NCBI GenBank assembly: GCA_034687125.1
Contig: JAQGBZ010000185.1
Span: 1 to 64,000 of the forward strand
From: Neelides folsomi
Lineage: Eukaryota > Arthropoda > Collembola > Neelipleona > Neelidae
Length of the DNA: 64,000 bases
Direction of reading: 5' to 3'
In this document: positions 45,635-60,200 of the stretch, piece by piece
How the letters are laid out: each line of letters starts with the position of its first letter
Numbering within the stretch: the first letter of the stretch is position 1
The notes under the pieces: model-generated
Seen by the model: only the letters and a program-made list of their open reading frames with translations
Databases searched by the model: none
Told to the model about the DNA's origin: nothing
Made by a program: the position numbers and the translations under genes

Positions 45635-46858
45635 TTAGTCTGCCAATTCTAAATTCCACAGGTGAGTTGGATTTGATCGGTTGCATTTTACAATCGAAGC
45701 AATTTGATTAGCTCTGGTGAAATAAAATTAATGGAATATTAATCAAACAAAAAGATTATAAAATTAATTATTTCCTCGAATTCTACATTTCAATATTCTA
45801 CCAAAGGTAAAGTGTAAAATCTATACATACAATATATTTTACAAGTAAATCCTTGTTTGATTTAATCTTAATAAAATTAATATTCCTTAAAATTTCTATT
45901 ATAAAATTTGAAATCTATTATTATTAAAATTACTTTATCAATATTTTAAAGAATTGTCCAAATTGATCAATTATTACTCATTATCATTACTAAAAGCGAT
46001 TGTATAATTGAGCTCACCATGGTGAACTCACCACCCCCTCACCATGGTGAATTTTCTTCATAGCGCATATAATTTCAATTACCCGTTAGTTTGTAGGCAA
46101 AAATCTTCTCCTCGTTGACCCCAATCAAAATTTAAATGACTACGAAGTAGGAATTGACCCTGAGAAACTTCTTCAATTTCCCAAGTAGCTCGAATCTGAT
46201 TAAAGAAAATATATAAATTTAATCTCCCGAATATAAATTCAATTTAAAATCTATTTTCAATTTGTCGCGTATTAATTACAGGATAAGCGTTTGGCATAGG
46301 TAACTCAATCTGAAGCACATTGAAGCTGTTTGGTCCCCAAGTCGCAATTTGATAAAGACGGATATCTGATTCATTATAAAAATATAAAAAATTCATTTTT
46401 TATAAAAAATATTTATCACTTATTTGCATACCGTGTTCGTGTTCTCCCTCGTAAAACGGCTGTACATTAAAATTAAATTTTTGCATCATTGAGCCATCTT
46501 TAATTTTCATTGTCAATGGGCCTACGTATCTTCCATCTTCTCCGACACCTCCATTGCTCAAAGCAGCGACGTGCTGTTAAGTTAAATCAGTTAATATTAA
46601 TAATTATTAACAATTTAGCATCTAAATTATAAGTTAGATTTAATACCAATCTGTCAGCGACACTAACGATGTTATAATCACCATCGTTTATAGGAGGGAT
46701 AGGAATATCAGATATGGGTAGACCTTTTATAGGGAAAAAATAGTTAATTACAAAATCTTTTATAATAAAGCAAATTTTATTTTCAGTAATTTACCTTTTC
46801 CTTCCGAAAAGTAGAAGGAAGTGCAAAGAATCAAAGTACATACAATCGAGACTTTCAT
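45635..46858 (-). CDS. Secreted beta-trefoil (QxW, lectin-like) protein 2, tandem paralog
   Basis: Six exons (46858-46795, 46723-46647, 46573-46432, 46365-46280, 46195-46083, 45713-45635) give about 186 residues. The signal peptide is MKVSIVCTLILCTSFYFSEG. It aligns with the neighbour throughout: VQPFYEGEHE with VRPFYEGE, TWGPNSFNVLQIELPMPNAY with NYGPNGFNVMEIELPRPGVF, FLLRSHLNFDWGQRGEDFCL with YLLRSHLWFDWDERGEDFCL. The final motif is THLW in place of NQLW, so the QxW glutamine is lost. A TATA-like CTATAAATG lies near 46934-46942, about 80 bases upstream. Divergence in sequence with identical intron phases points to an older tandem duplication. Confidence 0.7.
46014..46056. repeat. Duplicated palindrome CTCACCATGGTGA in an intron
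   Basis: Two copies of CTCACCATGGTGA lie about 15 bases apart in intron 5 of the second QxW gene, joined by ACTCACCACCCCC. Each is an 11-base perfect palindrome (TCACCATGGTGA core). The C-run is unusual in the AT-rich intron. Confidence 0.75.
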
Positions 46859-47287
46859 TTTGCAAGTAGGGTGATATTTGTTAACTACAATTAAATATTA
46901 CTGATGTAGGAATTTAATCATGCATCTTGCATACATTTATAGAAATGTAATTAAACACAATACTTCCGCAATGAAAATATTTTGATTTTAATAAATGCGA
47001 TAAAGTACAGATATGTATTGAACATGTGTGACAATGCGAATTTGAGTGCTCATATCTATGTATGGACATGTAATAAAAGTCCCCAATTAATTTTTTAGTA
47101 GATTAGATTATAAGATGAAACGATTTTTTCTCAATACAACGAAAAAGTCACGTAACTATCCTCAATAAATTTTTTTACACATTTTGACCATTAAATTCAA
47201 TTAAGTATTGATTTTTAATATTGTTACACAACTTTTACTAATGATAATGAACATTTAATTTTAATACGTACACAATACACACTGGGC

Positions 47288-48444
47288 CTAACCAAAGTGG
47301 TTGAATAGCGAGGTTTAAACAGCGCTATTAAAACTTAATAAAATTCTGACCAAAGTGAAAAGTGGTATAAGCTATTCCAGGTGCACTTTGGTCAGGATTT
47401 GGGTTTAAGGAGGAATAGAGGTTTTCCAACCAAAGTGCTAAATAGTAAGGTATATATCGAGATGTTATTCCCAAAAGTTATACACGCTCTAGAGCAGGTA
47501 TAAGGGGGAATAAGTCAAGAAATTCCAAGATTGTTGAGATCTTACATTTTTAATTGTTTTATGGAAATTCGAAGGTTTTTTAAGGTTAGAAATTTCTTTT
47601 TATAGTGCTCAAATAATACAAGACTTGGAAAGCTCGTTTTAATTTAATAAGTCCTTGATTAATATTAGTTTTAAGACTTACTAATATTATATTAGTCAAA
47701 TTAAAATGCCCTTTAACAATTTTTAATACATTTACTGTGCAATCCTTATAATAATGTTTGAGAACATACAGAGGTCCAAAATGATTGCAACAAAGGAAGA
47801 AAGTCTTGTGTGTTATGGATGTGTACACATAGCACAACTTTTAAAATAATTCATATGGCTTTATAGGCATAGTAGATGCTCAGAGTGTCTTGCCTTCTGC
47901 TCACTACATAATCGTATTCTTCTTTGTAGATTTGCGAATACATTGTTTAATGTCTTTGGAGTGATTGAATCAACAACATCTTGAATATTTTGCTGTAATT
48001 CGGCAATGGTATGGGGATTGTTTTGGTAGCAAAGATTTTTGATGTGAGCAAAAATAAAGTACTATAATGCCATATGAATTATTATAAAAGCTGTCCTATG
48101 ATTTATACACACCCATAACACAAGAGTTGCTCCCTTTGTTGCATGTATTATATGTATTTATATGTACTATACCGACATACTATGGACATGTAATACAGTA
48201 CTATGTTGCATTATATACTTACATACAATAACAATGAAATTCAGACTGACCGCACACATTTATTGTATAGAAAAATTTATACCGGGAATAAGCAATTAAA
48301 AAGTTATCAGGGGTTTTCGGGTATAGCGCTATTAAGCACTTTGGTTAGGATTTTATTTCGGGAATAACTCGGAATAACTTTTTAATAGGTCGGAATTAAC
48401 TAAACCATCTTATATTCCCTTATACCCAAAACCACTTTGGTTAG
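47288..48444 (-). mobile_element. TIR DNA transposon with transposase C-terminal remnant
   Basis: Exact 15-bp ends, CTAACCAAAGTGGTT at 47288-47302 and its reverse complement at 48430-48444, are followed by several inverted subterminal copies of CCAAAGTG on both sides. Between them, on the minus strand at about 48063-47861, an open frame reads YFIFAHIKNLCYQNNPHTIA, ELQQNIQDVVDSITPKTLNN, VFANLQRRIRLCSEQKARHS, then a stop. This matches the end of IS630/Tc1/mariner-superfamily transposases of arthropods, where a ...T..L...I...I..IT...L..V..N...R...C block closes the protein. The catalytic DDE part is missing or decayed, so the copy is non-autonomous. Confidence 0.75.
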
Positions 48445-48643
48445 TGGTTTTGGGTATAACTACTAACTTTAAGTTTATTAGAAAGAAATAAACTACAATA
48501 ATAATTAATGTATGTAATGGTATGGTAGATATATGCAAGGTACTACAGATACATCAGAGATTGCAATTATCATGATTAATGAAATAATAACATATTCCCG
48601 AATATTTAATTATCAAAATTGGAATATGAATGTTTATATGTAT

Positions 48644-50003
48644 TCACAACTTGCACATTTTATACTTTTCATCACAGTTTATATCCTCATCAAAAAATAT
48701 GCTGGCGAGTCCATCAAATTCATGAATTTCGTCCCAATTCCCATTTTGATAGCCAACGTCCATTTCTTCAAATTGTCTAAATATTTGTGTATTTCAATTA
48801 CCCCTCTTGATTATGTATTTTAAATTTTGATGCATTTGTTTTATATTGGGGTAACGTACGATGTATTCGGAATGTTCATTTCAATTGAATTTTTTAATAA
48901 AAAAATTACCTGTAAGCATCAATAAGATTCATTTGTCCTTTAGCTTTAACTTTCCGTCTCCTTTTGTTAATTCTGCAGATTTCTCTTTCAAAACATTTGT
49001 TAGTGTCCACGATTTTCATACTCTGCAAAAGCAAATGTGAATATTACTTAACTTTGTCGATACGTAATATAATATTAATATATAATGGCCCCATATGGTC
49101 ATATACCACATTTGATATATGTATGTATGTAGTTTGATATTACTTACTAAACTCGATTTCAAAACTTATTTCTTGAGTTCAAAGTTTCCGCAAAAAATTT
49201 ATATGAATTCTTATGGAAATTTTTCGGGGAAACTTTGAACTAGGGAAATAAGCTTGGAAAAAATGGCTAATTAAATATAATTTTTAAGTATTTAACTAAC
49301 TTGAATGATGTCTTCAATATAATCGAATTGATCCCGTAATATTAACAGACTTGTCACATTTGTGAATTCAATCGCGGCTCTTTTGTGTCTTCTCCTATAA
49401 GGATCTGAACGTCCAAAGTTCAAACCTCCATTCTCCATTATAGTCGATAAATTATAAGGAAAAGATCCAGTGAAAGCCATAAGATAAATCTATAATTTAA
49501 AAACGTTCTATTAAGTACTAACTCACATTCAATACACACTCAAAAGATATAAAGATGTGCAAAAGTATGGAAAGTATAAAATAACAAAAATATGGCCTGA
49601 ATATTAAAATTAATTACAAAAGCCGAAATAGTTCCAAGCATTGCAATCATCATGGCTTCGGGAAACTGGACCCGGAAATGAGGAGAAATCCCTCCCGTTC
49701 CATTGACTGGGTTGAAAAGATCAACAATGGAATTTATCCTGTCACATATGAGAGCTGACGTCGCTCCACATGACGCAACTTTAAAAATATTAAAATCAGC
49801 ATACAATGTTTAAACATAATTTTTCCTTTTAAAAATATGGTTAATTTGATTAATTTCTCTTTATTGATTAATTGATTATTAAACTAACTTTAAGTAAAAT
49901 ATATACAGCGTGTTAAAATATGATCATAAAAACTATAAAGAAGGTAAATATCTGAAATGAGAAGCCAGTGATTTGATTTAATTTTACCTGTTAAGACACC
50001 CAT
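48644..50003 (-). CDS. Five-exon secreted or membrane-associated protein with furin-like site
   Basis: Five exons fit in phase: 50003-49988, 49778-49618, 49489-49301, 49022-48910, 48776-48644, about 203 residues. The first exon encodes only MGVLT plus one base. Then VASCGATSALICDRINSIVD, an N-glycosylation site (NGT), a hydrophobic stretch across the exon 2/3 junction (MMIAMLGTISAF|IYLMAF), and a strongly basic RRRHKRAAIEF that looks like a proprotein-convertase site. The C-terminal part has CFEREICRINKRRRKVKAKG and ends acidic (DEDINCDEKYKMCKL). The layout (small lead, basic cleavage site, paired cysteines) resembles several arthropod secreted families, but I cannot name one. Confidence 0.55.
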
Positions 50004-51929
50004 CTCGAATTGACTTTACACCTCGTTGAGACAATTAGCGACCATATGTGATTGAAGTGGTCGGACTGGTATGAAAGTGTGGAGGAAAGGAGTGACACTC
50101 GTCGAAGGACCCACTTTTAACCGAAGGCAAAGAATGACGAGGGCGGACCATCGCTATTTGCGGAAAGTTCATTGTGCGGATCTGAAATATAATAAAATAA
50201 GACTCTTTGAGGAGACAATGAGAGGAAATGGTGAGGATTGTCTTTGTGGGAATAAACAAATATTTGCTCTCTGTCGAGACGGTCAAGCAGAACGCGGGGA
50301 ATCTTCTTTCTTCCAAATCAATATTATATTATTAACAATAAGAAAACTTCAAAGACACTATAACGAAAATGAGCTCAGTTTATCTTTTACAGCCCCTTAA
50401 TGACTTGACAATTATCTCTATAATAAGATGTATAAGCTGACTAAGATGGCTAATGAGCTGCAATAATAGTATTAACCAAATTGTATATTGTCTGCATAAA
50501 TACCATATATGTTGATACCGATACATGCAAGATAAATGGACATTTACCTACAATATGAGTAGTACAGGTATATCTAGCATATATTCAAATATCCTCTATT
50601 GCATATCACATAACACTTTACTGTACATGAATGCTGAATTAGTTAATGAGTATCGAAACAAAGATTTTTGAAATTTCATTTCAGTCTAGAGCGGTCTTTG
50701 AACAAATAAATTGTAATTTTGTATATAAAGTCTAATTGCATAAATAAACACTCTTGAGATTGTATGGCATAAAATACCTATTTTACTTCAATGTGTAGAA
50801 ATTTTAATGTAAGGACTAAATAAGAGCGCAAAAGAAGTAGCATACTTTTATACCAATATGCAATATAATATGTCTATTTTATTTCCTAGTATAATATAAT
50901 ACTAGGGAATTAGAATATTATTTAACTATACGAAATACTACAGTATGGTAGTATTCGTATACATAGCTAATATTTGCTTGTCCAGAACAGGATGTTCAAT
51001 AATACGCCTGTATTATCACTATTATATAAGTGTATATTAATAGCATATTGCAAATACACCAATGTCTATTTTTAAATTTAAAAAACAAAGAGCAATTTGT
51101 AAGATTGAGATTATTAGATAAAAATACACTCAAGTACTTATTTACATTAGTAGGTTAGTGCTAATACAATTCATAAAAAACATAATTTACCAAATTATTA
51201 TCATCACTTGTGAATTTTTAGTTAGCAATCTTCAGCAGCAGCAAATTAATGGTGGATAGTTTGAAGATGATGCACTTTAATTAATATCAAACACTTTTAC
51301 TTATATAATTTCATAAACACTGATTCAAACATATTTCGATATTAGGTAATAGTTTTTACCTACTGAAATCCAAAATAACTTTATATACCAAAACAACTTT
51401 ATATACCAAAACAACTTTATATTTGGTATAAATGTTGAGAAATGACATTTTTCAAATACTTCAGTATTTGGATCCAGGATATTATTTATCTATTAATTGA
51501 TGATTAATTGGAATCCGCAGTTGCCTCTTTAAATATAATTTATTTTATCATGTGATCCTTTTTTTAAATTTTTACACGTTAAATGTGAATTAATGATATA
51601 TAAAGCATGTAGCGTGTATCAATAAAAAATATAATTAATTAAACAAAATACCTTTATTTACATTATTAGATGTAATATTTGGTAGGGAGTTCAAACAAAG
51701 AATATGTTAAAAAAAATACAAGCATAAAAATTCCACAAAGGAACCATGCTCCGCTCACTTTACAATTTCATCTGCCAATCTACAAAATTTAATATCTGGA
51801 TTCTACTTAAAGTTAGAAACTGATTACTGCGATTACATTTTGCATCCATTAAATAAATAACATCCATTTATGTCCTTAAACTTGCTTTTATTTGAATAAA
51901 TAGGAAAGGTTACTGGTCAGAAGATGCAT
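50004..51929. other. Intergenic DNA, no gene seen
   Basis: Two overlapping open frames near 50035-50400 on opposite strands lack splice context and are rejected. Short palindromes occur around 50888-50910 and 50928-50962, and an 18-bp repeat CCAAAACAACTTTATATA is present about three times at 51370-51425. Confidence 0.5.
51370..51425. repeat. 18-bp tandem repeat, about three copies
   Basis: The unit is CCAAAACAACTTTATATA; the first copy is slightly diverged (CCAAAATAACTTTATATA). It is a small minisatellite in intergenic DNA. Confidence 0.75.
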
Positions 51930-56593
<4,664 letters not shown>

Positions 56594-57242
56594 CTTATGA
56601 AAAAATAAATTGGTCAAAAACAGTCAAACAACTAAAGTTGTTTAAATTTAAAATATTGGCAATCACAATAATCGTCCCAATAAATATAGTTCTTATCAAA
56701 CAATAAACGGATAAGATTAATAAGGATTTACTATTCAAATTACCTTGAAATCTTTTGAGATACATACGTATCTGTAGTACATTTATATGATTAATAGAAT
56801 CATTTAGATTATATTTTATCATAATAGTAATTAATCTAATTCTAATGTTCATGATATTAATATTCAAAAGTAAGATCAATTTTGATTCTTTTGGCTTAAA
56901 TATTAAATACCTAAAGCTAATATGATTAATACGGATCAAATGTTGATATTAAAATCATTAATGTTTGAAATTAAAATCAAACGTTTGCTTGATATATTTC
57001 ACCAAAATGAAGCAAATAATTGATCAAAATTAATATACTCTCTGAAGGATGAATAGTATCTTTATTTTAATAATATTAAACCTGTATTATAATTATTATC
57101 CTAAATTCTGTAAAGCTTAAAATATAATTATATTCTAAATTAATTTTAAAATATTAAAACATGTTAAATTTTGTATTTTGAAATATATAAATATTAAAAA
57201 TCTGTACTTTCATTCTGGAGATCACAGTCAATTATTGATAAA
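56594..57242. other. Intergenic DNA between the glucosidase and SMC3
   Basis: Promoter region of the glucosidase and 3' flank of SMC3. AT-rich; the open frame at 56595-56939 has no coding features. Confidence 0.5.
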
Positions 57243-60200
57243 TTAATAAGTATTATTGTTATCACAAGAAACATCCATTTCATCACTGTTCACAACTTCA
57301 GACGAATGTTCCAATGATGGCTCTGGTTCCATGCTGACTTCTGAATGATCGACCATCTCCGCACAATTGGAGTTAATGTCTGATATTTCGCTCATTCTAT
57401 CTGAAATAGATCGCGAAAAGTCAGAGCTGGTATTGAGAAGTTCCATTCCCTCATTAGTAGAAATCTCATGAACGCGAGATGACTAGAAATAAATGAATTT
57501 AATTATTGTTAAAGATTTGCAATAAACAAAAATTACATTTTAGTAATTCTAATTTAGAAAAAAATGTAATTTATTAAACATACTTGGTTCATTTGTTGCA
57601 CAACAAGCACTCTATCAGAAAATTCCAAGAGTTGTTTATTGAAAGTTGTGAGGATGATTTGAGATTGTGCAGATACATCTTTAAGGATCTTCGCCAATTC
57701 AGTCCTTCGATCTGGGTCCAATGGCTAAAAAGGAATCCAAATATTTAAATTCAAACTTTAAATTCAAACATTAAACTTCAAACTGGTTAAGACTCAATTA
57801 CATCTATATTACCTTTCAAACACAAAATGGTTAGCCCGATTCCTTGCAAAAGTCATTCAATGCAAACCTTTTTGTGTTTCGGTGGTACACAATATTAATT
57901 TATTGTAAATATTTAATTATATTATGAAACATTGTAAAATTGTAATTCATCCCAAGACCTAAACTATCAATAAATTCAATTAAACGTTTTAAAACTCACA
58001 GCATCAATTTCATCCAACAAGAAGAAAAAGTTATTGCTCATCTTCACAAAGGAGAGGATGAGGGCGATGGAGATGAGTGACTTTTGTCCCCCTGAAAGTC
58101 CTCTCACGTTCATTTTCGCTGAAATCTTCGACTTTGACCCAATTGGAGGTAAATATACACAAAGTCCCTTGTCTTTCTCATTTGCCCAAAAGGTCTCAAA
58201 CGCTTTCATCTTAAAATGAATTAAAATTATATAAAAATAATACAATTTCAACAACCCAAAACTCAAATATTTTAGACATAAAAAATATAATTGACCTTCA
58301 TGTCTTGAATTGAAATGAAAGTTTCTTCCCCAACAAACATGAAACGCAGGTCACCCTTTACACCAAGGAGTTTTAATGTCATTTCTCCAAAGGTCTTGTT
58401 AATCGTCTTGAATTTCTCAAATAGGGAGGAGCGAAATATTGGATAAAAGTCTTGAATGTATTTTTCCATTTCGCCCAATGTTTCAGCAGTAAGCCTAAAA
58501 AAATTAAATTGAATATTATTTCAATTGATAAAGACGATTATCGTTATTTCAAATTCTCCATTTATTTACTCATGCATGCTTTATATATATAATTTCAATT
58601 ACTCGTCATTTGCCATGCTCTTTGAAGATTCCAGGAGTTCATTGTATTTGGTGCAAATCGCTTCAAAGATATTTGCTGAGAATTGAAATGGAAGAAAATT
58701 TTCGATTTTCTTATTACACGATTCGAGTCCTTTAATGAGATCTCTGCAGGACTGATTCAAATAATTTTCCGAGATCGTTGAAGAATCAATTCCCAATAGA
58801 GATCTTTTCTCAGTCAAACTCTTTACGACATTTTCATGAAGCTTCAGATTATCTCGGATGATTTCCAATTTTGTCTTTAAGCTTTGAATCACTGTCTCGA
58901 ACTGCTGTTCTTCGTCTTCCACTTTTTCAAATTCAGCCAAAGCTTCTTTTAGCTGAGAATTTGAAAGAGAAACAATTATGATTTGTAATAACAATAATAA
59001 ACCCATTTAACCCAAACCTAGTCATGTACCTATTTGATTTAAAAATAGGACTTTAACTTAAATAAATTTTGTATAAAAAGATAAAAGCCTTTTAAAATGA
59101 ACCTGAGTTTTAAGCATGCTTTCTCTGCTTTTGAAATCAACAAGTTCTTCTTTGATTTTTTGAATTTCTTCATTGAAACTTCCAATTCGTCTTTGACGCT
59201 CTTTAGATTTGAAATTATTTTCTTTATTTTCGTCAGCTTCCTGAACCCGTTTTCTTTCCTTTTCAACTTCACTGAATATATAAAAGGCAATAAAATCAAT
59301 TTTTCCATTTACAGATATTTAAATAGTTAATTGAAAAATGACCAAATAAGAGTTATTGTTTGATTCGTTTAATTAGAAATTGTATTAATAATAAATAACC
59401 TCATATTAGATTTCGCAATCAATTTCTCGATTCTTTTCTTCTCAATAGTCAATTGGTTCTTTTGCTTCAAAATTTCTTTGGTAATTTTTCTCAGCGTGCT
59501 GACTTCATTGGGAACTTTGACTAATTCCTTCACTTTCTGTACGAGCTCCTTTGACCCTCTATATTTCTTGATCGCCTCATACCTTTTGATCAATCCCATT
59601 TGAACCAAATTCAACTCGTCCATTTTCCTCTGAAGGTTCTCAATCTTCCACGTTTGACTCCGAATCTCCTCCACTTTGGTCATAAACGTAAATTCATTCG
59701 CATATTGGTGAACACGGGCCAATTTGGCCTCTTTGTCATTTTCCAATTGAACGTGTTTGAGAGAGGATTCCTGCAAGACCTTTTCCAAAGCTGTCAATTC
59801 TTGGTTCAATTTGACCATTTTCCGGAGAGCTTCCCTGTACTTGTTGCTGGCCAATGTGTAGTTATGATATATTTCTCTCGTGGAGGTTGTGGGTTTAATA
59901 TACCCGCCCTTCATAACCCCATGTTTGTACACAACGTCACCTTCCAAAGTCACAGCCTTCATTTTGTACTTATGCTGAGCTTCAGAACAAGATTCTATAG
60001 AGCGGCAGAGTAAAGTGGACATAAAGATGCTTTTAATTGCCTTATTCACATCATGCTCTTCGATTCCTTCCTTGTACTAAATAAAATAAAAAGGTCAATT
60101 ACTATTACTTGTTTCGGTTAAAATTGAAAACAAATTATTAGCCATTAAAAATTAAATATTTGATAAAAATATCTTAATTATTTAGTTTATACCCTGCATT

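Noticed and set aside
50035-50400. Open frames on both strands
   Set aside because: No splice signals, signal peptide or family features, and they lie just upstream of the five-exon secreted gene.
59600-60013. Long plus-strand frame of 137 codons
   Set aside because: It is antisense to an SMC3 coiled-coil exon whose minus-strand frame is clearly coding.
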